Shown one piece after another: positions 42,955-51,597 of a stretch of 64,000 nt of DNA (positions are counted from its first letter, which is position 1; each line of letters starts with the position of its first letter). The DNA is from Mannheimia varigena (GTDB lineage Bacteria > Pseudomonadota > Gammaproteobacteria > Enterobacterales > Pasteurellaceae): assembly GCF_013377235.1 (NCBI RefSeq), contig NZ_CP016226.1, positions 248,001-312,000 of the forward strand, read 5' to 3'. The notes beneath the pieces were generated by a model. It did no database searches. It was not told the origin of the DNA and saw nothing but the letters and a program-made list of their open reading frames with translations. Position numbers and translations under genes: made by a program.

Positions 42955-44277
42955 ATGGATCTCGCTTATTTAGCTAAAATGCCACAAGAAGAATTTACCG
43001 CTCGTCGTGAGCGAGTGTTTGAGCAAATGCAGGACAATTCCGCATTGTTGATTTTTACTGAAACCGAAAAACGCCGAAATAGCGACTCTGAATATCTATT
43101 CAGACCGGACAGCTACTTTTGGTATTTGTCCGGCTTTGCCGAGCCAAAATCGGCCGCATTGCTAATTAAAAAAGAGGGTAAGCAAGAGAGCATTATTTTC
43201 CTGCGGAAAAAAGACCCGCTGATGGAAACTTGGAATGGCAGACGATTAGGCGTTGAAAATGCTCCAAAAACGTTACAGTTTAACGAAGCCTTCGATATTG
43301 AAGAAATTGAAGCCATTCTTGTAAAAAAATTGGCAAATTTGACCGCTTGTTACTACGCAATGGGCTGGCAGGAATGGGGTGACACGCTACTGTTCTCTGT
43401 ATTTGACAAAATCAAAGCGGCTCGCCAAAAAACACCGCCGACATTAATTGACTGGCAGCCAATGCTGTCTGAAATGCGTTTGATTAAATCCGATCTCGAG
43501 GTGGCGTTAATTCAACAGGCTTGTCATATTTCGGCAATGGCTCATATTCGGGCGATGAAGCAAACTCGCCCAAATCGTTATGAACTGGAAATTGAGGGTG
43601 AAATTCAGCATGAATTTAGCCGTTTTGGGGCGAGATTTCCGGCTTACAACTCGATTGTCGCCGGTGGTGAAAATGCTTGCATTTTGCACTACAACGAAAA
43701 CGATCAGGTGCTAAAAGAGGGTGATTTATTACTGATTGATGCCGGTGCGGAATTTGCTTATTACGCTGGCGACATTACTCGTACTTTCCCCATTAACGGC
43801 AAATTTTCCGAGCCGCAAAAAGAGCTGTATGAATTAACACTAACGATGCTTAAAGAGGCAGCCGCATTACTGGTACCGAATAGCTCGATTAAAATCGCTA
43901 ACGACAAAGCAGTGCAAATTCTCACCGAAGGTTTGGTTCGTTTAGGTATTTTGACTGGAAATGTGGACGAATTGATTGAGCAAAAGGCATATCGTCAATT
44001 TTATATGCACGGCTTAGGGCATTGGTTAGGATTAGATGTGCACGATGTTGGCGATTATGACACAGAGCGGGATCGTCCATTACAAATTGGTATGGTGCTG
44101 ACAGTTGAGCCGGGTATCTATATTCCGAAAGAAGCAGATGTACCGGAGCAATATAAAGGCATTGGAATCCGTATTGAAGATAACCTGCTGATTACCGATT
44201 ATGGTAATAAAAATTTAACCAGTGGTTGCCCGAAAGAAATTGCTGATATTGAGCAGTTGATGCAATCGACACAATAA
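42955..44277 (+). CDS. pepP: Xaa-Pro aminopeptidase (aminopeptidase P)
   Basis: 440 residues, M24B family. The N-terminal creatinase-like domain (about 1-170) precedes the pita-bread catalytic domain with metal ligands in LLIDAGAE, YAGDITRTFP, HGLGHWLGLDVHD, TVEPGIYI and GIRIEDN. All five ligand positions are filled. It removes N-terminal residues ahead of proline in peptide turnover. GAAGGAAG lies before ATG 42955. An uptake core lies within the gene near 43340. Confidence 0.95.
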   Translation: MDLAYLAKMPQEEFTARRERVFEQMQDNSALLIFTETEKRRNSDSEYLFRPDSYFWYLSGFAEPKSAALLIKKEGKQESIIFLRKKDPLMETWNGRRLGVENAPKTLQFNEAFDIEEIEAILVKKLANLTACYYAMGWQEWGDTLLFSVFDKIKAARQKTPPTLIDWQPMLSEMRLIKSDLEVALIQQACHISAMAHIRAMKQTRPNRYELEIEGEIQHEFSRFGARFPAYNSIVAGGENACILHYNENDQVLKEGDLLLIDAGAEFAYYAGDITRTFPINGKFSEPQKELYELTLTMLKEAAALLVPNSSIKIANDKAVQILTEGLVRLGILTGNVDELIEQKAYRQFYMHGLGHWLGLDVHDVGDYDTERDRPLQIGMVLTVEPGIYIPKEADVPEQYKGIGIRIEDNLLITDYGNKNLTSGCPKEIADIEQLMQSTQ

Positions 44278-44338
44278 ATTTGCAATTTTTTGTAAAGAAA
44301 TGACCGCTTGCTTTGATATTTTTCTGAATTTCGCTTAA

Positions 44339-44372
44339 GCTAACTTAACCAAACACAGTGTTTGGGGTTAGC
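44339..44372 (+). promoter_or_regulatory. Leader hairpin before the yegP-like gene
   Basis: GCTAAC...GTTAGC outer and CCAAACA / TGTTTGG inner stems form a bulged hairpin ending 5 bases before the AAGGAG site. It has no T tract, so it is more likely a leader element or mRNA stabiliser than a terminator. Confidence 0.4.
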
Positions 44373-44389
44373 ACATTAAGGAGTAATAT

Positions 44390-44575
44390 ATGTATTTTGA
44401 AATTTATCAAGATGCTAAAGGCGAATACCGCTGGCGTTTAAAAGCAGCTAACCACGAAGTAGTTGCAACAGGCGAAGCGTATAAAACCAAACAGGGTTGC
44501 CAAAAAGGTATTGAGGCCGTTAAAAAAGTAACTGCAGAAACAGAAGTTAAAGATTTAACTAAAGCAGAAGCATAA
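44390..44575 (+). CDS. YegP-family (DUF1508) small protein
   Basis: 61 residues with one DUF1508 repeat: FEIYQDAKGEYRWRLKAANHEVVATGEAYKTKQGCQKGIEAVKK. E. coli YegP carries two such repeats, so this is a single-repeat form. The family has no firmly assigned function. AAGGAG precedes ATG 44390, and a terminator follows, so the gene is monocistronic. Confidence 0.85.
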   Translation: MYFEIYQDAKGEYRWRLKAANHEVVATGEAYKTKQGCQKGIEAVKKVTAETEVKDLTKAEA

Positions 44576-44580
44576 TAAAT

Positions 44581-44618
44581 AAAGCCCTAATATTTTGAAC
44601 ATTAGGGCTTTGTTATTT
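44581..44618 (+). terminator. Intrinsic terminator after the yegP-like gene
   Basis: AAAGCCCTAAT / ATTAGGGCTTT, an 11-bp stem with a 9-base loop and a TTTGTTATTT tail. Confidence 0.85.
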
Positions 44619-44704
44619 ATGCAAAAAAAATGATTAACTATTCATTTAATAGTTGCGGATTTTTCTAAAAAAGCTAATATAGTGGCTATTATTACGAGGA
44701 AATT

Positions 44705-46018
44705 ATGCACAACACAGAATTAGCTTTAGCCCAATGGTTTAGACAATCTACACCGTATGTCAATATGCACAGAGGAAAAACCTTTGTCATAATGCTTGAC
44801 GGGGATGTGATTGAAAGCTCCAATTTCGTCAATATTATCAATGATATTAGCTTATTACATAGTTTGAATATCAAGTTAGTGATTGTATTTGGAGCAAGAC
44901 CGCAAATTAATCAGCTTTTAACTCAAAATAACATTGAACCGGAGTATTACAACAATATCCGAATTACAAATCCGCAATCGCTAGAATACGTTAAGCAAGC
45001 GGTAGGGAAAGTCCATTACGACTTATTCGCCCGTCTTTCTCTGCGTTTACCACATTCAGAAGTGATTAATGTTGTCAGCGGTAATATGATTTTAGCTCAG
45101 CCAATCGGCGTGGTTGATGGCGTAGACTATGCCTTAAGTGGCAAAATTCGTCGTATTAATGTAGAAAGTATTAAGCAACAGCTTGCACAAAATTCCATTG
45201 TATTGCTAGGGCCTATCGCTCCTTCAGTAACGGGCGAGATGTTTAATTTGCCGTTTGAAGATATTGCCACCCAAGTATCAATTAAACTACGAGCGGATAA
45301 ATTAATTGGCTTTTGTGAAGAACAGGGTATTTTAGATGAAACAGGCAATGTTATTTCTGATATCTTGCCACAAGATGCACAAAAAGTACTGAATAATTTA
45401 ATTGAGCAAGGGCAATATCATACGGCAAAAGCCCGCTTTTTACATGCAGCAATTAGTGTTTGCCGAGAAGGGGTAAAACGTTCACATTTACTGAGCTACA
45501 AAGCAGATGGTTCGCTACTACAAGAATTATTCTCTCGTGACGGTATTGGTACACAGTTCTCAATGGAAAGCTCTGAAAATATTCGTATTGCAAACTCAAG
45601 TGATATTCCAGGATTACTTGATTTAATTCGCCCACTTGAACAACAGGGCATTCTGGTTAAACGCTCTCGTGAACAGTTAGAGATGGAAATTGCTAACTAT
45701 ACCATTATTGAGCGTGATGGAGTGGTTATTGCTTGTGCGGCATTGAATGTCTATCCAGAAGAAAAAATGGCAGAAATGGCCTGCGTAGCGGTTCATCCTG
45801 ACTATCGAGACTCCTCAAGAGGCGATATTTTATTAGAAAATATCCGTAAACGGGCAGAGCAGTTAGGTATAGAAAAGCTCTTTGTACTTACCACCCGAAC
45901 CACTCAATGGTTTCAAGAGCGAGGCTTTAGATTAGCTGATGCACAAGATCTTCCAAGTTATAAGCGAGAGAATTATAACTACCAACGCAGGTCAAAGGTG
46001 TTGATATTGCCGTTGTGA
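44705..46018 (+). CDS. argA: N-acetylglutamate synthase
   Basis: 437 residues (E. coli 443). An N-terminal amino-acid-kinase-like domain (about 1-285, GARPQINQLL; GDVIESSNF) carries the arginine feedback site, and a C-terminal GNAT acetyltransferase domain (about 290-437; MACVAVHPDYRDSSRGDILLENIRKRA) is catalytic. It makes N-acetylglutamate from acetyl-CoA and glutamate, the first step of arginine synthesis. No clear ARG box was found upstream; an AACTATT / AATAGTT inverted repeat (44636-44654) is of unknown role. Confidence 0.94.
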   Translation: MHNTELALAQWFRQSTPYVNMHRGKTFVIMLDGDVIESSNFVNIINDISLLHSLNIKLVIVFGARPQINQLLTQNNIEPEYYNNIRITNPQSLEYVKQAVGKVHYDLFARLSLRLPHSEVINVVSGNMILAQPIGVVDGVDYALSGKIRRINVESIKQQLAQNSIVLLGPIAPSVTGEMFNLPFEDIATQVSIKLRADKLIGFCEEQGILDETGNVISDILPQDAQKVLNNLIEQGQYHTAKARFLHAAISVCREGVKRSHLLSYKADGSLLQELFSRDGIGTQFSMESSENIRIANSSDIPGLLDLIRPLEQQGILVKRSREQLEMEIANYTIIERDGVVIACAALNVYPEEKMAEMACVAVHPDYRDSSRGDILLENIRKRAEQLGIEKLFVLTTRTTQWFQERGFRLADAQDLPSYKRENYNYQRRSKVLILPL

Positions 46019-46030
46019 TACTTTAAATAG

Positions 46031-46062
46031 AAAAAACCTTTATCTTTCAATAAAGGTTTTTT
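46031..46062. terminator. Bidirectional terminator between argA and ilvH
   Basis: AAAAAACCTTTAT / ATAAAGGTTTTTT, a 13-bp perfect stem with a 6-base loop, carrying A and T tracts on both sides between convergent genes. Confidence 0.88.
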
Positions 46063-46094
46063 CATTTTGCAAATTTTTAGAAAAACCTGACTAC

Positions 46095-46586
46095 TTACAG
46101 CGTATTTTTGTCACCACGCGAGAGGCTGATGACGCCTGAGCGGACGATTTCAACGATGCTAGTTTCTTCTTTCACGGCTTCGATAAAAGCGTTGAGTTTT
46201 TCGCTCGAGCCGGAAAGTTGAATGGTGTAGAGTTTCGGGGTGAGATCCACGATTTGTCCACGGTAAATATCGACCATTCGTTTTAATTCATCACGAGATG
46301 AACCTGTCGCACGCACTTTTACTAAAAGCACTTCACGCTCAACGTGTTCGTAAGCACTTAAATTGCTGACTTTGAACACATCAATCAGTTTGTGCAGCTG
46401 TTTTTCAATCTGCTCTAAAACCTGTTCTTCGCCTTGTGCCACAATGGTCATACGAGAGAGGCTGGCATCATCGGTTGGGGCAACGGTTAAACTTTCGATG
46501 TTAAAGCCACGTTGTGAGAAGAGTGCCACCACACGGGATAACGCACCGGATTCATTCTCTAATAATACTGATAATGTTCTACGCAT
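46095..46586 (-). CDS. ilvH: Acetolactate synthase III regulatory (small) subunit
   Basis: 163 residues. The N-terminal ACT domain (RRTLSVLLENESGALSRVVALFSQRGFNIESLTV) binds valine for feedback control; the C-terminal part ends VRSGVISLSRGD. It pairs with IlvI. The start overlaps the end of ilvI by 8 bases, indicating coupled translation. Confidence 0.95.
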   Translation of the reverse strand: MRRTLSVLLENESGALSRVVALFSQRGFNIESLTVAPTDDASLSRMTIVAQGEEQVLEQIEKQLHKLIDVFKVSNLSAYEHVEREVLLVKVRATGSSRDELKRMVDIYRGQIVDLTPKLYTIQLSGSSEKLNAFIEAVKEETSIVEIVRSGVISLSRGDKNTL

Positions 46587-48300
46587 CTGTTCTCTCCGTT
46601 TTACTTAACATCATTTCATTCATCGCACCGCCACGCACTTGCATTGGGTAAACGTGCTCGGTTTCATCAACCAGAATGTCCACAAACACTAATTTGTCTT
46701 TAATCGCAAAGGCTTGGGTCAGTTTCTCTTCCAACTCAGAGGGGTGGTCGATTTGAATCCCAACGTGTCCATAAGCTTCCGCTAATTTAGCGAAATTCGG
46801 CAGCGAGTTCATATACACCTGCGAATGGCGACCTGAGTAGATAATATCCTGCCACTGTTTCACCATACCCAAGAAGCGGTTATTAAGGCTAATAATTACA
46901 ACAGGGGTGTCGTACTGTTTGGCTGTTGAAAGCTCTTGAATATTCATCTGAATACTGCCGTCACCGGTTACGCACACAACAGTTGCATCTGGGTGAGCGA
47001 ATTTCACGCCCATAGCCGCCGGTAAGCCGAAGCCCATTGTGCCGGCGCCGCCTGAGTTGATCCAGCGGCGTGGTTTGTCAAAGCCGTAGTGAAGAGCGGC
47101 GAACATTTGGTGTTGTCCAACATCAGAAGCTACATAAGCCTCGCCATTCGTGAGTTTGTGAACCATCTTAATAACTTGTTGCGGCTTGATTACTTCCGTG
47201 CTTTCTTCAAATGCTAAGCAGTTGCGAGCTTTCCACGCATCAATTTGTTGCCACCAAGCGGTTAGATCTACCTGACTTTTTGCAAGATTTTCTTCATCTA
47301 ATAGCGATAAAAATTCGTCCACCACATTTTTCGCACTGCCCACAATCGGAATATACGCCGGAACTGTTTTTGAGATGGAAGCAGGGTCAATATCCACGTG
47401 GATTACCTTCGCATTCGGGCAATATTTCGCCAAATTATTGGTGGTACGATCATCAAAACGCACGCCGATACCTAAAATCAAATCACTTTCGTGCATTGCG
47501 TTGTTGGCTTCGTAAGTGCCGTGCATTCCGAGCATTCCCAAGCACTGCTTGTCAGAAGCAGGGTAGGCACCTAAGCCCATTAATGAAGTGGTTACCGGTA
47601 GGTTAAGTTTTTGAGCAAATTCGGTCACTTCAGCAGAGCATTCGGCACTGATTACGCCACCGCCCACATAAAGCACTGGGCGTTTTGCCACTAATAATGC
47701 TTTTAATGCTTTTTTGATTTGCCCTTTATGGCCTTGCACGGTTGGGCTGTATGAACGCATTGAAACCGCTTTCGGGTATTCATACGGATATTTGTTGAGC
47801 GGATTCACCACATCTTTTGGAATATCAATCACCACTGGGCCTGGGCGACCAGTTGAAGCAATATAGAACGCTTTTTTGATGATTTCTGGAATATCTTCCG
47901 CTCGTTTCACCAAAAAGCTATGTTTCACCACCGGGCGAGAGATGCCGATCATATCGCACTCTTGGAATGCATCACTACCGATAAGGCTTGATGGAACTTG
48001 TCCTGATAGGATTACAAGTGGCACGGAATCGGTATAGGCCGTTAAAATCCCAGTAATGGTATTGGTTGCCCCCGGGCCGGAAGTCACCAGCACGCAGCCT
48101 ACTTTACCTGTTGAGCGAGCATAGCCGTCTGCCATGTGCACCGCGCCTTGCTCGTGACGGACTAAAACGTGGTTTAAACCGTGAGTGTGAATCGCATCAT
48201 AAATATCAAGCACCGAACCGCCCGGGTAGCCGAAAACGTATTCCACGCCTTCGTCTTTTAGGGACTGTACGATCATTTCTGCACCGGAAAGTTTTTTCAT
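46579..48300 (-). CDS. ilvI: Acetolactate synthase III catalytic (large) subunit
   Basis: 573 residues from ATG 48300 (MKKLSGAEMIVQSLKDEG), preceded by GGAGG about 6 bases upstream. It is a ThDP enzyme: the catalytic glutamate is in VRHEQGAVHMADGYAR, the ThDP motif is GDGSIQMNIQELSTA...NN, and FAD-binding features lie in the middle. It forms acetolactate or acetohydroxybutyrate for branched-chain amino acids. The upstream DNA is AT-rich without a leader peptide, so Lrp-type control rather than attenuation is likely. Confidence 0.96.
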   Translation of the reverse strand: MKKLSGAEMIVQSLKDEGVEYVFGYPGGSVLDIYDAIHTHGLNHVLVRHEQGAVHMADGYARSTGKVGCVLVTSGPGATNTITGILTAYTDSVPLVILSGQVPSSLIGSDAFQECDMIGISRPVVKHSFLVKRAEDIPEIIKKAFYIASTGRPGPVVIDIPKDVVNPLNKYPYEYPKAVSMRSYSPTVQGHKGQIKKALKALLVAKRPVLYVGGGVISAECSAEVTEFAQKLNLPVTTSLMGLGAYPASDKQCLGMLGMHGTYEANNAMHESDLILGIGVRFDDRTTNNLAKYCPNAKVIHVDIDPASISKTVPAYIPIVGSAKNVVDEFLSLLDEENLAKSQVDLTAWWQQIDAWKARNCLAFEESTEVIKPQQVIKMVHKLTNGEAYVASDVGQHQMFAALHYGFDKPRRWINSGGAGTMGFGLPAAMGVKFAHPDATVVCVTGDGSIQMNIQELSTAKQYDTPVVIISLNNRFLGMVKQWQDIIYSGRHSQVYMNSLPNFAKLAEAYGHVGIQIDHPSELEEKLTQAFAIKDKLVFVDILVDETEHVYPMQVRGGAMNEMMLSKTERTDA

Positions 48301-48607
48301 TAAATCCTCCAACAACATAAAGTCAATTTCTTTTAAAGATGAATGGATTTTGCAGTAAATCTTTCTGCTTGTCTATAGGTAAAATTGGACAAAATCTTAA
48401 CGTAATTAGTTTTAAATACTGTTATTTTTTAATTTATCAGAATTTAATTTAGTGATTTTGGTTAAATTTGATTTTTAAAAGTGAAAAATGAATATTTTAT
48501 ACTTTTAAATAAATTTGATTTTTTATTTGAAAAGAAAAAGATACAAGCGATCAAATTTTTTATTTTTTGCAAAAAAATCATCAAATTTAACCGCTTGTCA
48601 TTCTACA
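48301..48607. other. AT-rich 307-base intergenic region upstream of ilvI
   Basis: No gene is seen. The ilvI-proximal 240 bases are very AT-rich with several A and T tracts, and no leader ORF rich in Leu, Ile or Val codons is present on the minus strand. TTAAGA-N17-TATAGA (minus strand, about 48371-48399) is a weak promoter candidate. The can-proximal end holds an uptake-sequence hairpin. A tract-rich DNA like this suits Lrp or H-NS-type binding, but no site can be named. Confidence 0.4.
48543..48598. terminator. Imperfect inverted uptake-sequence pair after the carbonic anhydrase gene
   Basis: ACAAGCGAT (one mismatch to the core) at 48543-48551 and ACCGCTTGT at 48590-48598 flank TTTTTTGCAAAAAAA, 10 bases past the stop of can. 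Confidence 0.5.
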
Positions 48608-49300
48608 TTATTCTGAGAGTGTTAAAGCTTCAGTTTCTGCAAAGCATTCATCAGCCTCAGTTGTGATTTTTGCAATCGCATTACGGTAGGTGATTTCAAG
48701 GGTTTCTCGGCTGGTGGCGATTACCCCTTGGTCATTTAAAAATCCATCTTTCACATCGTAAACCCAGCCGTGGAGTGAGAGGTTTTTGCCGTTTGCCCAC
48801 GCACTTCTCACGATAGAAGAACGACCTAAGTTGTAAACCTGTTCGGCAACGTTAAGGCGAGTTAAGACACTGGAGCGTTCTTCTTGTGGTAATTTACCAA
48901 GCAGGTGCCCGTGCTTGAACCAAATATCACGAATGTGTAACAGCCAGTTATTGATTAAACCAAGGTCAGTTTCTGCCATCGCCGCATTAATGCCACCACA
49001 GTTGGTGTGTCCGCAAATAATGATATGCTCAATGCCCAACACCTCAACCGCATATTGCACAACAGACATACAGTTTAAGTCGGTGTGAATCACCATATTT
49101 GCCACGTTTCGGTGTACGAAAAGTTCCCCCGGCCCTAGCCCAGTTAATTTTTCGGCAGGCACTCGGCTGTCAGAACAGCCAATCCACAAATAGGTCGGTT
49201 TTTGGTGTTCGGCTAACTCTTTGAAATAGTCTGATTGCTCATCTTTCATCTTGGTTGCCCAAGCGTGGTTATTCGCAAACAGGCGTTCGATTTGTTGCAT
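48608..49300 (-). CDS. can: Beta-class carbonic anhydrase
   Basis: 230 residues. The zinc ligands and catalytic dyad are Cys42 and Asp44 in GCSDSRVP, then His98 and Cys101 in HTNCGG, identical spacing to E. coli Can and to the well-studied Haemophilus influenzae enzyme. It interconverts CO2 and bicarbonate, which feeds carboxylations such as the purK and bioD steps. AAGGGAGA lies before the start. It is monocistronic, bounded by terminators. Confidence 0.95.
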   Translation of the reverse strand: MQQIERLFANNHAWATKMKDEQSDYFKELAEHQKPTYLWIGCSDSRVPAEKLTGLGPGELFVHRNVANMVIHTDLNCMSVVQYAVEVLGIEHIIICGHTNCGGINAAMAETDLGLINNWLLHIRDIWFKHGHLLGKLPQEERSSVLTRLNVAEQVYNLGRSSIVRSAWANGKNLSLHGWVYDVKDGFLNDQGVIATSRETLEITYRNAIAKITTEADECFAETEALTLSE

Positions 49301-49364
49301 AGATTCTCCCTTTTAATTTCTAGACGCCGATTATATGATGAAAATAGAGCAGTCGTCCAAAATA

Positions 49365-49390
49365 AAAATGCCCTTAACAAAGGGCATTTT
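49365..49390. terminator. Intrinsic terminator after pta
   Basis: AAAATGCCCTT / AAGGGCATTTT, an 11-bp stem with loop AACA. The minus-strand tail is TTATTTTG, fitting the end of the ackA-pta operon. Confidence 0.82.
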
Positions 49391-49406
49391 CTTAAATTTC
49401 ATTGAA

Positions 49407-51542
49407 TTATTGTGTTGCTTGGATTGCGGTTAATGCGATTGTGTAAACAATGTCATCCACTAAAGCCCCACGAGATAAGTCATTCACTGGCTTACGCATA
49501 CCTTGTAGCATTGGACCGATAGAGACTAAATCCGCCGAACGTTGTACTGCTTTGTAGGTGGTATTACCAGTATTTAAGTCTGGGAACACGAACACGGTCG
49601 CTTTACCAGCAACAGGGGAATTTGGTGCTTTAGAGCGGGCCACATCTTCCATTACCGCCGCATCGTATTGTAACGGACCATCAATGATTAAGTCTGGGCG
49701 TTTTTCTTGAGCAATGCGAGTTGCCTCCTTCACTTTCTCAACGTCTGCCCCTGAACCTGAAGTACCAGTTGAGTAAGAGATCATCGCAACACGAGGCTCA
49801 ATGCCAAATGCTTTCGCTGATTCTGCCGATTGAATCGCAATTTCTGCTAATTGTTCTGCGGTTGGATCTGGGTTTACTGCACAGTCACCGTACACAAGCA
49901 CTTGGTCTGGTAATAGCATAAAGAAGATTGAAGATACAATCGAGCTACCCGGTGCGGTTTTGATGATCTGCATTGGTGGACGAATCGTATTTGCCGTCGT
50001 GTGAACTGCACCCGAAACTAAGCCGTCCACTTCGCCTGCTTCTAACATCATTGTACCAAGAACAACGGTGTCTAATAATTGCTCACGAGCAACGACTTCC
50101 GTCATACCTTTCGCTTTACGTAGCTCAACTAAGCGATCCACATAGTTGTCACGAATGCTTGCAGGGTCAATCACCACAACGCCTTTACCTAATACCACGC
50201 CTTGGGCTTCTGCTACACGTTGTACATCGGTTGGATTCGCTAAAAGCACACATTCTGCGATACCGCGCTCCGCACATAATGCGGCTGCTTTTACGGTACG
50301 AGGTTCATCACCTTCTGGTAATACAATGCGTTTTTTCGCTTGGCGGGCGTATTCAGTTAATTGATAACGGAATGCCGCAGGGGATAGGCGTCGTGCACGA
50401 GTTGCCGCTTTCGATACTTCATCAATAAAGCCTGTGTTGAATTGGCTTGCCATATATTCTTTGATTGCGGCAATGCGCTCTTTATCGTCCACAGGCACTT
50501 CTAGGCTAAAGCTTTGTAAGCTAAGGGCTGTTTGCCAAGTATTACCTTCAATGCGGAAGACAGGCACGCCTGTTTCAAAGGCTTGTTGGCAAAGTTTTGC
50601 AATAGAACTATCAATTTTATAGCCACCAGTTAATAACACTGCGCCGATTTTCACACCGTTCATAACGGCTAATGATGCAGCAACTAATACTTCCGGGCGG
50701 TCTGCTGAAGTAACTAATAAGCTACCTGCTTTAAAATGGTCAACCATATTTGGTAGACTACGAGCGCAAAATGTAACACCACGAATACGGCGAGTTCTGA
50801 TTTCACCTTCATTAATGATGGATGCACCTAGATGTTTTGAAACATCAATCGCACGAGTTGCAATAAGCTCTGCTTTCCAACCAATACAACCTAATAATTT
50901 AATAGGGCTTTTTGTAAAGAGATTTTCTACTTCCGCAACATTATTATTAGAATGTTGGAATGAATCGAAGATTTCTGTTAAATCTGGGCGAGTTCTGCCA
51001 GAATCGTCAACTGGTGCATTGAATTTATTGATAATAACACCAAGTAGATTTGGATTGCTACGACCACCAAATAATGATGCAGCTGCTTCAACACGCTCTT
51101 TTAATTGTGAAGGAGTATCTGAAGCTGGGGCTGCAACTAATACAATCTCGGCATCAAGTGCTTGTGCCATTTCATAGTTAATGCTGTTTGCATAGGAATT
51201 TTTCCGGGTTGGAATTAAACCTTCAATAATGATAATTTCATTATTTTTAGACAGTTTTTGATGGCGTTCTACTACTTTTTCCAATAACACATCCGTTTGG
51301 TTCTGACCAATCAATGCTTCTGCTTCGCTTAGCATAAATGGTTCGCCAACTTCAGTGGTTTGATCTGCCCGAATAATTGTAGTTGAGCGGTCTAAAGTAT
51401 CTTCGCCACTAATAGGCTGAGCAATAGGTTTTAAGAAACCGACTTTAGAGCCTTTTTGTTCTAGTGCGTGAACTAAGCCCAAGCTGACGCTGGTTAAGCC
51501 TACACCTGTTGAAATAGGAATAAGAATAATAGTTCTAGACAT
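49407..51542 (-). CDS. pta: Phosphate acetyltransferase
   Basis: 711 residues (E. coli 714), the long form. An N-terminal BioD/DRTGG-type regulatory half (about 1-370; IPISTGVGLTSVSLGL at the start) precedes the catalytic PTA_PTB domain (about 385-708; VLPEGDEPRTVKAA and SYSTGTSGSGADVEKV). It converts acetyl-CoA and phosphate to acetyl phosphate. It lies 55 bases downstream of ackA, with a small hairpin between. Confidence 0.97.
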   Translation of the reverse strand: MSRTIILIPISTGVGLTSVSLGLVHALEQKGSKVGFLKPIAQPISGEDTLDRSTTIIRADQTTEVGEPFMLSEAEALIGQNQTDVLLEKVVERHQKLSKNNEIIIIEGLIPTRKNSYANSINYEMAQALDAEIVLVAAPASDTPSQLKERVEAAASLFGGRSNPNLLGVIINKFNAPVDDSGRTRPDLTEIFDSFQHSNNNVAEVENLFTKSPIKLLGCIGWKAELIATRAIDVSKHLGASIINEGEIRTRRIRGVTFCARSLPNMVDHFKAGSLLVTSADRPEVLVAASLAVMNGVKIGAVLLTGGYKIDSSIAKLCQQAFETGVPVFRIEGNTWQTALSLQSFSLEVPVDDKERIAAIKEYMASQFNTGFIDEVSKAATRARRLSPAAFRYQLTEYARQAKKRIVLPEGDEPRTVKAAALCAERGIAECVLLANPTDVQRVAEAQGVVLGKGVVVIDPASIRDNYVDRLVELRKAKGMTEVVAREQLLDTVVLGTMMLEAGEVDGLVSGAVHTTANTIRPPMQIIKTAPGSSIVSSIFFMLLPDQVLVYGDCAVNPDPTAEQLAEIAIQSAESAKAFGIEPRVAMISYSTGTSGSGADVEKVKEATRIAQEKRPDLIIDGPLQYDAAVMEDVARSKAPNSPVAGKATVFVFPDLNTGNTTYKAVQRSADLVSIGPMLQGMRKPVNDLSRGALVDDIVYTIALTAIQATQ

Positions 51543-51570
51543 AATTATTTCCAGTTTTATTAAAGTGAAA

Positions 51571-51587
51571 GGGCAGAAACTCTGCCC
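51571..51587 (-). terminator. Intercistronic hairpin between ackA and pta
   Basis: GGGCAGA / TCTGCCC, a 7-bp stem with a 3-base loop. The minus-strand tail TTTCACTTTA is only moderately T-rich, so partial termination or RNA processing is likely. Confidence 0.5.
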
Positions 51588-51597
51588 CTGTAAATCA

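Noticed and set aside
44636..44654. AACTATT/AATAGTT repeat upstream of argA as an ARG box
   Set aside because: The ARG box is TGAAT-N-ATTCA-like; this repeat does not match beyond a single ATTCA half.
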